Below, piece after piece: positions 37,129 to 49,390 of a DNA stretch of 64,000 nucleotides. Source of the DNA: Rhabditoides inermis (lineage: Eukaryota > Nematoda > Chromadorea > Rhabditida > Rhabditidae); contig CAWZYM010000245.1 in NCBI GenBank assembly GCA_963966185.1, positions 62,001 through 126,000 on the forward strand, in the 5' to 3' direction. Both the position numbers and the translations under genes were made by a program. How positions within the stretch are numbered: the stretch's first letter is position 1; every line of letters begins with the position of its first letter. The notes below the pieces were generated by a model. The model saw nothing but the letters and a program-made list of their open reading frames with translations, did no database searches and had not been told where the DNA came from.

Positions 37129-38828
37129 GGAGGGAGGGAGAGAGAGAGATAATACCATATCATCCTCATCATCGATCTGATCCCTCGTCTTCCTTATCGA
37201 TCCCCTCCTCCCAGTCTGCCATCTCGCGTACTCAATGACCTCGAGGGCCTTGTCTCTGAAAGCCGTATTGATAGATAAAACAATTCAATGAAAGTCTCAC
37301 CTCTGCGAGTGCTCACCCAACTCCCAGAAAGGCTTCGTCGGTTTCCGAGTAGCAATCAAGATGAGATCAGGTGACGTGGGCTTAGTGCGAGGAGAACAGT
37401 AGACGAGACCACCTTGATGATACGCCGTGATGGCCTAAAAAGTACACTTTAAAACTGTATTCCTCTAAATGATGCATTTGATCTCACCCCATCATCAACA
37501 GTGTGCAGAGTGTCAACAGAGTGCAGCGACGGAGCAGATCCAGCGGGTGACGAGGCGGGAGAAGTTGAGGGAGAAGCCCCCATTCTCATCTCCAACTCCT
37601 GGTCGAACGTCGCCCAGTCGATCGGGTCCATCACGGATCCAGAGTCGCCTGCTCCAACTGTCTCCTCTTCTCTTCTCTCGTCTCTCCTTCCTTCATCGTA
37701 AAGCTCCATCTCTCCTCGAATCAGGTCAGCCCCCTCCACGTCGCCTGCCCCAACCTCCTCATCAGAACACTCCTCCTCGTTCGCATCGCTGTCGTCCGTA
37801 TCGGAACTATCATCCTCAAAGTCAAGGAGCATCTTCTTCTCCGCTGGTTTCGGCTGTGCCGGAACCTCCTCTTCTTGCTCACTATCGGATGAAGATGCAT
37901 CATACGAGCTAGACTTCGAATCGTCACCCGAACTGCTTCCTTCCTCTAGCATCTCTCCAGCGTCACTATCCTTGACACCCTCTTCTCCGTCCGCGTCCAT
38001 ACCACCAGCCATCTCGTCTCCTTCTCCCATCCCCTGCCAATCCATCCCACCGTCACTCGCGTGTAGAGACGCGTTGTCATCGTTCGGAAGTTGGGAGCGC
38101 GCCTCTCGGTTTGCACGTCTCACCGCAACCATATGCTGTATCTTCTCTCTCTGCCGCAGAGACATTCGGGTGCCGGAGCGAGAGACAGGAGTCTGAAATC
38201 ACCCTATCAGTCACACACACCGACTTTCATTCCCTTCAACAGCTATTGTATAAATTTTATTGCAGGATCATGCCGAGAACCATGCCGATGTCGAAATCAT
38301 GCCAACCCCAACAATCGATTAACCAATCAATAAAGTCGTCAACAATGAAATGCAATCATGCCAACATTCAATCAATCATGTCACATGTCACATGCCACCC
38401 AATATCCCAGCCAAAATTCGAGAATAGTAACATTTATCACAGTTTGACAATCATAATTTAAACCATGAGACATCAAAACAATAGAAACAATATCGTAGTC
38501 GTTTACTCCTCCTTCCCCCTGCCTCCTTCCCGATGATCCACTCCTCGATCGCCTCACTCGTAACTGTAAGTACAATATCTATAAAAATCATTACAATAGT
38601 GTTAGTAAACAGAGGGAACGGACGGGACAATAAGGTAAGTAACAACAACAATAAACACAACAGCCAACGTACCATGTGGTCGTGTTGCTCTTCTTGTTCT
38701 TCTTCACCCTCTCCCTGTGCTCGCTCTTCCTCTTCCTCTCCATCCGCCACTTGTCGGAGATCCTCATCCTTCTTTCCCTCTCCTCTCTGCAATACACGGC
38801 TATGATACACAAGTATACACATTACAGG

Positions 38829-38882
<54 letters not shown>

Positions 38883-41800
38883 AAAGGTAGAAAGAAAATG
38901 AATGATGGGAGTTGAGATAAGAGAGGAGGGATAGGAGACACAGGAGAAGAGGAGAGAGAGAGAAGAAAGGGACAGATCATTAAACACACAAACACAACTG
39001 TTAATCAGTCACTCACCCTTCTCCTGGTCCTTGGCGCAGACGGTGGCGGCGCCGGTCGCCCCGACCGAGTGTGCATGATTTATATCTTTAAATGAAATTA
39101 GAGTTAGAGGCACAATAACGGATATAACATCATTAGATATCACATTGTTGTAAAACCATTGAGCCATAAGCGAAGCCAAGCCAAGCCAACACAATCCAAT
39201 GCAAGTACTTTATTCAAAAACTATATTTAAAAATGTACCAAACGAGAAGGGATAGAGGGGAGAGGGGAGAAGGGAGAAGGGGGAGGGAGAAGGGAGAAGG
39301 GAGAAGGGAGAAGGGAGAAGGGAGAAGGGAGAAGGGAGAAGGGAGAAGGGAGAAGGGAGAAGGGAGAAGGGAGAAGGGAGAAGGGAGAAGGGAGAAGGGA
39401 GAAGTGAGAAGAGAGATATAACAACAAAAAACGTTAGTTAAACACTCACCCTTCTCCTTAACTTCGGCGTACACGGTGGCGGCGCCAGTCGCTCCAACCG
39501 AGTATCCATGAAATCGGAGTTAGATACACAATAATGGTTATAAGATATCACATGGTAGAAAAACCATTTAGCCATAAGCATAAGCCAAACAATCACTTCC
39601 ATCACCTCCAAAGATAATTATTTATTCACGTCAGTTAAATAATGATGGACATACAAGCGACACTATAACTTATACAATAATGAATGCATACAACAGACTG
39701 CATACACTAGCAGGAAACAAGTAAACAGGCAAAAAGAAAACGACGCACCTATTGGTCAGCTTCGGCAGCAGCCGGTTAGAGTTGAGCTTCATGTTACCGC
39801 ACATACCCTCGAGGATGTTATCTTGTGCAGAAGCAGAGCAGACAAGACACGAGTCTCGCTCCGCAGCGTCGTGGCCGACCAGTTGAAAGCAAAGTCACAT
39901 CTCAAGAAAAGAAAAAAACTACACTCACGTTCAAGAGACCGGAAGTGCGGCGACTGCTTCGCTGCACATAGCGGACGTGTCGTCGCACGGAGCAAGCCTG
40001 ATGGGACACATCAGAGCCTAGTGAACAAGAATTTCACTTAACCCTACAATATTACCTCGCAGTCTCTATTTCGCACCACTCACGCTATTCGTAGTGCGAG
40101 AATCGGTCCACCGTAACCACGGTTAGTGAAAGGGACGCCAACTGTACGACAATTCTCACCATGATTTTTTCGCGCCTCAATTTGTTTGTTTATTTAACAA
40201 TTTTATCGTGTTTATATAAGTTAATTATGTTTATTTCGTTATAAAAACGAATACCTGTTGCAATGTTAGTGTTCTCGTACCTGAATCATGCGTTGAAAGA
40301 GTGAATGCGCTAAGAAGACAAGGAACGAAAACAACGACCGAACACTTGTATTGCTCTGTTGTTGTGATTGCGAATGTGATTCTTGATGTATTGATAGTTT
40401 ATTTCTGCCCGTCATAAGTATTGATACGGAAAGTTCATATGTGACTTTGCAGTTTGCGGTACGCTGGGATGGTGCGTCATCGCTCGTTCTACTTCATGGG
40501 CGCGGACCACGGTGAGGCAACGAAGTTATATATTGTTGAAAATAGTTGTTCAGTTTGGTTGAACAATGTGTGTTGTTGCAATTTGTTCTCTTACACCTCC
40601 ATCGCAATCTCTGTTCCGTAGGCGATTCTCGTGACCTTGTGACGCTGTCGGAACGAAGATGTTCAGCAGCAACAAAGTCGCTTTTCATATTCGTCAACAA
40701 ATCAGTTTTTTTCGTAAATGCTTTGTTGTTGTTCTGTTGCATATATATCGTTGTAGCTAATGATGTATTAGCACACTACGTTGTTTGTTTCTTACACCTC
40801 TATATGGTTTATCATGTACGTTTTCAGTGTTCACTCTGGCGTGCTTTATGGAGGAGGCCGGCCGACCATGTTCAACATCGTCAGCGTGTGCACGTGCTGG
40901 CAACGCGCATGTGCTGCTCGACGTGCTCACAAGGTAAGTGGTGCGAAATAGAGACTGCGAGGTAATATTGTAGGGTTAAGTGAAATTCTTGTTCACTAGG
41001 CTCTGATGTGTCCCATCAGGCTTGCTCCGTGCGACGACACGTCCGCTATGTGCAGCGAAGCAGTCGCCGCACTTCCGGTCTCTTGAACGTGAGTGTAGTT
41101 TTTTTCTTTTCTTGAGATGTGACTTTGCTTTCAACTGGTCGGCCACGACGCTGCGGAGCGAGACTCGTGTCTTGTCTGCTCTGCTTCTGCACAAGATAAC
41201 ATCCTCGAGGGTATGTGCGGTAACATGAAGCTCAACTCTAACCGGCTGCTGCCGAAGCTGACCAATAGGTGCGTCGTTTTCTTTTTGCCTGTTTACTTGT
41301 TTCCTGCTAGTGTATGCAGTCTGTTGTATGCATTCATTATTGTATAAGTTATAGTGTCGCTTGTATGTCCATCATTATTTAACTGACGTGAATAAATAAT
41401 TATCTTTGGAGGTGATGGAAGTGATTGTTTGGCTTATGCTTATGGCTAAATGGTTTTTCTACCATGTGATATCTTATAACCATTATTGTGTATCTAACTC
41501 CGATTTCATGGATACTCGGTTGGAGCGACTGGCGCCGCCACCGTGTACGCCGAAGTTAAGGAGAAGGGTGAGTGTTTAACTAACGTTTTTTGTTGTTATA
41601 TCTCTCTTCTCACTTCTCCCTTCTCCCTTCTCCCTTCTCCCTTCTCCCTTCTCCCTTCTCCCTTCTCCCTTCTCCCTTCTCCCTTCTCCCTTCTCCCTTC
41701 TCCCTTCTCCCTTCTCCCTTCTCCCTTCTCCCTTCTCCCTTCTCCCTTCTCCCTTCTCCCTTCTCCCTCCCCCTTCTCCCTTCTCCCCTCTCCCCTCTAT

Positions 41801-42169
41801 CCCTTCTCGTTTGGTACATTTTTAAATATAGTTTTTGAATAAAGTACTTGCATTGGATTGTGTTGGCTTGGCTTGGCTTCGCTTATGGCTCAATGGTTTT
41901 ACAACAATGTGATATCTAATGATGTTATATCCGTTATTGTGCCTCTAACTCTAATTTCATTTAAAGATATAAATCATGCACACTCGGTCGGGGCGACCGG
42001 CGCCGCCACCGTCTGCGCCAAGGACCAGGAGAAGGGTGAGTGACTGATTAACAGTTGTGTTTGTGTGTTTAATGATCTGTCCCTTTCTTCTCTCTCTCTC
42101 CTCTTCTCCTGTGTCTCCTATCCCTCCTCTCTTATCTCAACTCCCATCATTCATTTTCTTTCTACCTTT

Positions 42170-42225
<56 letters not shown>

Positions 42226-43925
42226 CCTGTAATGTGTATACTTGTGTATCATAGCCGTGTATTGCAGAGAGGAGAGGGAAAGAAGGATGAGGATCTCCGA
42301 CAAGTGGCGGATGGAGAGGAAGAGGAAGAGCGAGCACAGGGAGAGGGTGAAGAAGAACAAGAAGAGCAACACGACCACATGGTACGTTGGCTGTTGTGTT
42401 TATTGTTGTTGTTACTTACCTTATTGTCCCGTCCGTTCCCTCTGTTTACTAACACTATTGTAATGATTTTTATAGATATTGTACTTACAGTTACGAGTGA
42501 GGCGATCGAGGAGTGGATCATCGGGAAGGAGGCAGGGGGAAGGAGGAGTAAACGACTACGATATTGTTTCTATTGTTTTGATGTCTCATGGTTTAAATTA
42601 TGATTGTCAAACTGTGATAAATGTTACTATTCTCGAATTTTGGCTGGGATATTGGGTGGCATGTGACATGTGACATGATTGATTGAATGTTGGCATGATT
42701 GCATTTCATTGTTGACGACTTTATTGATTGGTTAATCGATTGTTGGGGTTGGCATGATTTCGACATCGGCATGGTTCTCGGCATGATCCTGCAATAAAAT
42801 TTATACAATAGCTGTTGAAGGGAATGAAAGTCGGTGTGTGTGACTGATAGGGTGATTTCAGACTCCTGTCTCTCGCTCCGGCACCCGAATGTCTCTGCGG
42901 CAGAGAGAGAAGATACAGCATATGGTTGCGGTGAGACGTGCAAACCGAGAGGCGCGCTCCCAACTTCCGAACGATGACAACGCGTCTCTACACGCGAGTG
43001 ACGGTGGGATGGATTGGCAGGGGATGGGAGAAGGAGACGAGATGGCTGGTGGTATGGACGCGGACGGAGAAGAGGGTGTCAAGGATAGTGACGCTGGAGA
43101 GATGCTAGAGGAAGGAAGCAGTTCGGGTGACGATTCGAAGTCTAGCTCGTATGATGCATCTTCATCCGATAGTGAGCAAGAAGAGGAGGTTCCGGCACAG
43201 CCGAAACCAGCGGAGAAGAAGATGCTCCTTGACTTTGAGGATGATAGTTCCGATACGGACGACAGCGATGCGAACGAGGAGGAGTGTTCTGATGAGGAGG
43301 TTGGGGCAGGCGACGTGGAGGGGGCTGACCTGATTCGAGGAGAGATGGAGCTTTACGATGAAGGAAGGAGAGACGAGAGAAGAGAAGAGGAGACAGTTGG
43401 AGCAGGCGACTCTGGATCCGTGATGGACCCGATCGACTGGGCGACGTTCGACCAGGAGTTGGAGATGAGAATGGGGGCTTCTCCCTCAACTTCTCCCGCC
43501 TCGTCACCCGCTGGATCTGCTCCGTCGCTGCACTCTGTTGACACTCTGCACACTGTTGATGATGGGGTGAGATCAAATGCATCATTTAGAGGAATACAGT
43601 TTTAAAGTGTACTTTTTAGGCCATCACGGCGTATCATCAAGGTGGTCTCGTCTACTGTTCTCCTCGCACTAAGCCCACGTCACCTGATCTCATCTTGATT
43701 GCTACTCGGAAACCGACGAAGCCTTTCTGGGAGTTGGGTGAGCACTCGCAGAGGTGAGACTTTCATTGAATTGTTTTATCTATCAATACGGCTTTCAGAG
43801 ACAAGGCCCTCGAGGTCATTGAGTACGCGAGATGGCAGACTGGGAGGAGGGGATCGATAAGGAAGACGAGGGATCAGATCGATGATGAGGATGATATGGT
43901 ATTATCTCTCTCTCTCCCTCCCTCC

Positions 43926-43956
<31 letters not shown>

Positions 43957-45122
43957 ACTGTGTGTGCAAATAGTATTCCCTTAGGCGATTGCTCTGTTGG
44001 AGCAAGCGCTTCGTCATCTCAGGGAGAAGAGGAAGAAGCCAACTACTGCTGTTCTGCCCCGTCTTTCTTTGGGTGGGTCAGTGTGTTCGGATCAAATAAG
44101 ATTACATCTGTAGAGGCTGAGAGCTTCGCGTTTGCGATGCTTAAGATGTCGTTTTCGGCGTGGTCTCGATTTCGTACATTCCTGGTGCACCAAGGAGTCG
44201 ATGTATTGAATCCGCCCACTCGATTCAAGGCATACTGGAACAAGTGCGCGCTCCTCACTCCAGACGATTTGACTGTGTTTGAGAACGGTGTAAAGGTACG
44301 TTTTCATTATTCGTTCAATAATTTTCTTACCTTTAGGTGACCGATCTGAAGTCGTACGTCCAGAGGATGATCGATCAGTGGGAGAAGTACATCGACATGG
44401 ACGGCTTCCAGGAGACGCTGTGGCTGCGGGAGGGAACGGACAAGGGAGGGCAGACCGTCAAGATCCTGATCAGCATAGCGAACCGAAAGGACGGACTGGT
44501 GAACAGTCCGTTCAACTGGTACCCTGTCTGTATCTACTACGGAACTGATGATTACCTGTCACTAAGGGAGAATGCCGAGGTTGGGAAATGAATTTGGGGT
44601 TGATAATAACAATTTGTGGATGGGAAAAGGGTTGAAAGAGGAACGCAAAACACTGAATACAGCTCAGAAAATCATTCAGGACATCTACAAGGCTATCTCA
44701 CTACTGGATGGACTGACGTACAAGGGGAAGCCGGTCAGGATCAAGCGGTTTGCAGTTCACGACTTGAAGGCCACCTGTGCGATCTTCGGATATGCCGGAA
44801 CATCGTCCCGCTACAGTTGCATCACTGTGAGAGAAAATGGGAGAGAGTGTATAGAGGGAGGAAGGGAGGAGTGAGTAATATATCGATTTATACTTTAGTG
44901 CCTGATACCTGCGCAGAGGCTGAAGCACGGGCACAGCTGTGACGAGAAGGGAAACCCGTATGAGATGCGCACTCAGGAGCTGGCGATGCAAGGTGCTGAG
45001 CTGTGCACCAAGGATACCACGAAGAACAAGTCGTTCAACTACCCCCCTCTCATTCAGCTGGACAAGGTGAGCAAAACGTAAACTATAAACTACAAACAGA
45101 TATCACTCTCGGTCAAGAGAGT

Positions 45123-45153
<31 letters not shown>

Positions 45154-48100
45154 TGGTGTATGTGTGAAAGTCGTTCCAATGACGTCACACTCACTGGTGA
45201 TGTAGATCATAGACCGCCGGGGTAGATCACATGTTGGATAATCGAAACGTGATATTTTCAGGTGTTTGTCGCGCCTCCAACTCTCCATCTCTTCATGAGC
45301 ACTATCACCCGCATATTCCGCTCACTCGAGACAGACATATTCAAGGTATGTTTTGAGTGTTCTTTGCATCAAATTGGTGTTTTTCAGTGTCTTCTCCGTC
45401 TTGTCGTCGGTCGACCCATCGATGAGACGTGGACGGATGAGTTGCCTGACGAGAAGACTAAGGTCTCTCTGAACGAGGAGCTGAACAAGTTGAGGAGAGT
45501 CGAGAAGGCGATAGAGCAGTGGGTGCAGAATGGAATGCCTCCTTCCCATCGGGCTTGTGCGCCCTGGTGTGTTTTCACCGATGCTCAGGCAGTGAAGCAG
45601 AAGTACATCTTTTGCAGCAAATGGTATAGTGTTCGATGGAGATGACTTCATATATTTCATCACGTGTTTAGCTTGTGCAAGTTGTGGGAGCATACGGTCT
45701 GCTCCGGCATCGCGTTCTGGCAGGACGTGAGCGGGATCTTCTTTGTATGCACTGGTTGCACCAGCAGCGTGGTGCTGGCATTGAAGAGGGCGCGCATTCG
45801 TCTCAGGAAGTCGCTGGACGAGGCGACAAGCAGGCTGGAATTGGTCGATGCTGCCATCGCGGTTCGTCTGTCGGCGGAGTACAGGAGCTTTCATTCCCTG
45901 GCAGAGAGGTGTCTGGTCAGAGTGAGGGTCTACCATGGAGGTGAATTGCAACGTCTGTTGAACTGCTCTCATGGCTATTTCAAAATTTGCTTTTTAGTAA
46001 GATTGTCTAAGTGATACAAATGTGTGCAGTTTCCAATGCTAAGCGAGATTCGATTCAAAATGTAGAGGTGTCTCACTGATGAGCCCAGCCTCTCAATAAT
46101 CCTTTACATACTATTTTCGTCTGAGAACTAAATGGGCGAAACGAACAGACATTCAGGCTCAAACAAATTATAGCTAATGCCAATTGAGATGGGATGGATG
46201 GCGTGGATTTAGTTGCACTACCACCTCCTTAAGCCACGCCCCCTAACAATCCGCCTCCTGAAGCCACGCCCCCTCATGCTCCGCCCCTTTGAACCACGCT
46301 TCCAAATGACTCGAAAGGTGACGCTAGAGAGGCGTGGTTTGAGGAGGCGGAGCGTTAGGGGGCGTGGCCTCAAGAGCGGTACAGCAACTGACTCCACGGA
46401 ATCCCTTTTCTTCATTACAATTATGTTCAGGAACGCTAACCGGGAATGACGCATCCGCCTTTCTGAAGCACCATGAGACGCTGCTGGGCGAGCTGGCAAG
46501 ACTGGACCCCATCAGCGGTGTGATCAAGACCCGCGTGCAGCAGTATCTCCACCTGGCGGGTCCGATGGAGGTGATGTTCCGAGCCTCCAAAGGTAAGTTC
46601 GTGTCAGAGGAGCAGCTTGGCTCTATCAAGACCGCTGCGACTGCTCTCAAGACGGCGCTGGAGGTCGCTGTCAACGCCAACTTCGCTCACCTAACCCACA
46701 CTCCCAAAACCCATTTCTTGACCGACCACTTTGTCCCCTTCGTGACTGAGCATAGGTCTGTTGGAGCTGTCTCTGAGCAAGGCGTAGAGAGTTTCCACCT
46801 CGTCCACGATCACACCCTCGAAGGTACCTACAGATCGCTGGGTAAGACGGTCCGAGCTCTCAAGTTCACAACAGTTCATGTTGCGAACTCCAATGGGCAT
46901 CGACTGAACCCCGAGTTTCGTGCGATCTGGTACACAGAGAAAGTGGGAGTGGACAGTGTGTGAAGGAATAGATTGATTTGTCATGGTTACTAATTGTTGT
47001 GAATAATTCATGTATCCTTATTGTTACTACTGTAACTTTATTACTGTACCTAGGTTGAGTTTGTTGTTATTTCTCGTTGTTTTTAATACTTGTTTGTCAA
47101 TATAATGTGACTTGTTATGAACTGAATGAATTTGTTTCGAAATGAGATGTGTTGAAACAACAAAGCGCACACAAATACCATATTGACATATCACAGGCGC
47201 ATACACATAGCAGAGGGAGGTGAGCGCGCGCTCGGAAGGCGCAATACGTTTTGAACTCTACTTAGTTTCTGAGATGTGGTATCGCTATGAATTTTTGATA
47301 TGTGATAGATAAGACCTTGAACTAATTCCGTATGTTGTGATTTTGTTCGAAATCTCTTTTCATTGTAGGTAACAGACCACTTCATTTCAAACATAGTTGG
47401 TCAGACAATACGTTCTATAAAAGTATTCCACGACATTACAACAAATAAACGTATGACATACGCTTATATGTAGTACTTACATACATATATGAACAGTGTA
47501 TGTCATATAAACTTTGTATCCTCTCTATTCCTCTGTATCGCCACACAGAATAGAGTGAGGTGAGCGCGCGGTCGGAGTGTGCCATACGTTTCGAACTCTA
47601 CTTAGTTTATGAGATAAGGTATCGATCTGAATTTTTGATATGTGTCAGATAAGACCTTGAACCAAATCCGTATGTTGTGATATTGTCCAATTTCCCACTT
47701 CAAGAAACGTAACAGATAGCAACTCATTCAATGATATTCGTGGGATAATGCGTCACGTGAAACGTATTTCTTGATTATTTTAATGGAAACCCGTTGCATG
47801 CTAACAATCTTTCAGTGAATCATTCAGAAATCAGCAGAAATCCTGAAATATTGCAACGTTTCATTGGATTCTTCGTATGTGCGGACCTGCTACCCACGAA
47901 CGGCACACATCGTTACGTTTTGAACTCTACTTAGCTTATGGTAAAAGATAGAGAGCTAAATTTCTAATGGGAGGTGCTCATGACAGTTCTAAAAGATCGT
48001 ATGTTCTCACTTTTGCTCATTTTGACATTTGAAAATTGTTATTCAATTGTTACTTCATAACACTCAGTTTGACGCGCTGGATGTTTTCTTCTCTCTAATC

Positions 48101-49012
48101 AGCTTCATAGACTTCCAAATATGAAGCTGATTGAACTGGATGTTAGTAATACGCTATAGATCATTTTTTGATTCTTATATGAGTAGATCTTGTACAATTT
48201 TGTTCCAGGACACGAGCTGTACTGAAAAAGGATCTTTGAAATCATACAGCTCTGCAATCACACATGAAGCGTCTATTCAACGTGTATATAGTGTAATAGT
48301 CTTCAATATACCGTGATACAGGTCTATTTTCAGTTTGGTTGAAATCCATAACCTCTGAAACGTTTTATCAACTGTATCATTCTGCCAGCCGCATGCCCCC
48401 TGTTCTCTTCCTCTGCGTCTCTGCCCCATTCCCGCTGACCCGGTCATTTCCATCCCAGTCAAAGTTATTAGATTCTCTCGCTTCTCTGTGCTCTAATTTT
48501 TTCGCCGTTTTCAATATTTTGGTCGCAGGTTCGGTCCGTGCACTTACCTTGTGAGCACGTCGAGCAGCACATGCGCGTTGCCAGCACGTGCACACGCTGA
48601 CGATGTTGAACATGGTCGGCCGGCCTCCTCCATAAAGCACGCCAGAGTGAACACTGAAAACGTACATGATAAACCATATAGAGGTGTAAGAAACAAACAA
48701 CGTAGTGTGCTAATACATCATTAGCTACAACGATATATATGCAACAGAACAACAACAAAGCATTTACGAAAAAAACTGATTTGTTGACGAATATGAAAAG
48801 CGACTTTGTTGCTGCTGAACATCTTCGTTCCGACAGCGTCACAAGGTCACGAGAATCGCCTACGGAACAGAGATTGCGATGGAGGTGTAAGAGAACAAAT
48901 TGCAACAACACACATTGTTCAACCAAACTGAACAACTATTTTCAACAATATATAACTTCGTTGCCTCACCGTGGTCCGCGCCCATGAAGTAGAACGAGCG
49001 ATGACGCACCAT
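34091..49012 (-). CDS. Transposon E gene in copy E1, split by the E2 insertion
   Basis: This is the same gene as at 40469-46963, read on the minus strand. Its two 5' exons lie at about 49012-48543. The remaining exons lie at about 39900-34091, with the stop at 34091-34093. Between them sits E2. The insertion point is inside the intron that follows the second exon: CACT (minus-strand AGTG) is duplicated, so the exon still ends in AAG followed by gtaAGTG. All downstream reading frames that I compared are the same as in E2. The coding capacity is therefore intact, but expression would need splicing across about 8.5 kb of antisense transposon. Confidence 0.5.
34685..34840. repeat. GGGGGCGTGGC/GGAGGCGGA repeats in an intron of E1
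   Basis: At least five copies of GGGCGTGG or its complement alternate with GGAGGCGGA and can fold back. They lie in the intron before the last exon of the E gene; the mirror copy is at 46214-46370. Confidence 0.7.
39255..39415. repeat. 7-bp minisatellite GGGAGAA in E1
   Basis: A tandem array of GGGAGAA, five units shorter than its counterpart in E2 (41605-41795). Long Ser-Pro-Phe or Lys-Gly-Glu frames here are artefacts. Confidence 0.9.
40077..40080. repeat. Left target-site duplication of E2 (CACT)
   Basis: Matches CACT at 48541-48544, directly after the right end of E2. Confidence 0.85.
40469..46963 (+). CDS. Large intron-rich protein of transposon E, transposase candidate
   Basis: A possible start is ATG 40469 (VRHRSFYFMGADH), joined to an exon ending at about 40932 (VFTLACFMEEAGRPC, then gtaagt). 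Clearer exons follow: 41140-41269 (NMKLNSNRLLPKLTN), two related exons at about 41515-41570 and 41987-42036, an acidic exon 42862-43566 (SLRQREKIQHMVAVRRANR), 43620-43753 (GGLVYCSPRTKPTSPDLILI), 43799-43898, 43986-44075, 44117-44295, 44338-44580 (YVQRMIDQWEKYIDMDGFQE), about 44641-44828, 44919-45066 (HGHSCDEKGNPYEMRTQELA), 45261-45344, 45388-45623, 45672-45940 and 46432-46963. The last carries SEQGVESFH. An Ser-Glu-Gln-Gly...Glu...His motif near the C-terminus occurs in many transposase-like proteins, which with the transposon context suggests a DDE-type enzyme. I cannot align the acidic triad. Exon edges at the 5' end are uncertain. Confidence 0.5.
41425..42045 (+). repeat. Tandemly duplicated exon unit in transposon E
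   Basis: Two segments (about 41425-41575 and 41865-42045) align: both contain GCTTATGGCT(A/C)AATGGTTTT, TGTGATATCT, TTATTGTG and an exon encoding SVGATGAATV followed by a GGTGAGTG donor. The two exons end AEVKEKG and AKDQEKG. The 7-bp minisatellite lies between them. Confidence 0.65.
41605..41795. repeat. 7-bp minisatellite TTCTCCC in E2
   Basis: The same array as at 39255-39415, with five more units. Confidence 0.9.
42175..42230. repeat. CT microsatellite in E2
   Basis: (CT)n, 2 bp longer than the E1 counterpart at about 38826-38880. Smaller CT/GA tracts at 43905-43950 and 45121-45152 have mirror images at 37105-37150 and 35902-35930. Confidence 0.9.
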
Positions 49013-49390
49013 CCCAGCGTACCGCAAACTGCAAAGTCACATATGAACTTTCCGTATCAATACTTATGACGGGCAGAAATAAACTATCAATACATCAAGA
49101 ATCACATTCGCAATCACAACAACAGAGCAATACAAGTGTTCGGTCGTTGTTTTCGTTCCTTGTCTTCTTAGCGCATTCACTCTTTCAACGCATGATTCAG
49201 GTACGAGAACACTAACATTGCAACAGGTATTCGTTTTTATAACGAAATAAACATAATTAACTTATATAAACACGATAAAATTGTTAAATAAACAAACAAA
49301 TTGAGGCGCGAAAAAATCATGGTGAGAATTGTCGTACAGTTGGCGTCCCTTTCACTAACCGTGGTTACGGTGGACCGATTCTCGCACTAC
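48541..49390 (-). mobile_element. 5' portion of E1 displaced by the E2 insertion
   Basis: This is the reverse complement of about 40091-40944 of E2 and contains the first two exons of the E1 gene (minus strand). It begins with the second CACT and is interrupted at 49390 by element M, ten bases short of the true end of E1. Confidence 0.85.

Larger units (their letters stand above)
40081..48540 (+). mobile_element. Transposon E, inner inverted copy E2 (complete, 8460 bp)
   Basis: E2 starts CACGCTATTCG at 40081, ends GGTTCGGTCCGTG at 48540, and is flanked by CACT on both sides. It lies inside E1 in the opposite orientation, which produces an apparent palindrome centred near 40.5 kb plus a second inverted match between 40091-40940 and 48541-49390. 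Reading frames mirrored between the arms have the same length and residues except across simple repeats. The perfect target duplications argue for transposition rather than assembly duplication. Confidence 0.85.

Noticed and set aside
39214..39474. Ser-Pro-Phe-Ser-Leu-Leu repeat protein
   Set aside because: Translation of the 7-bp minisatellite; it changes length between copies without frame constraint and lies between exons.
32514..49390. Assembly fold-back or haplotype artefact as the cause of the palindrome
   Set aside because: An artefact would not create matching 4-bp duplications (CACT, CCGA) exactly at the element ends, nor place E1's last ten bases beyond a third element. It remains worth checking with long reads.
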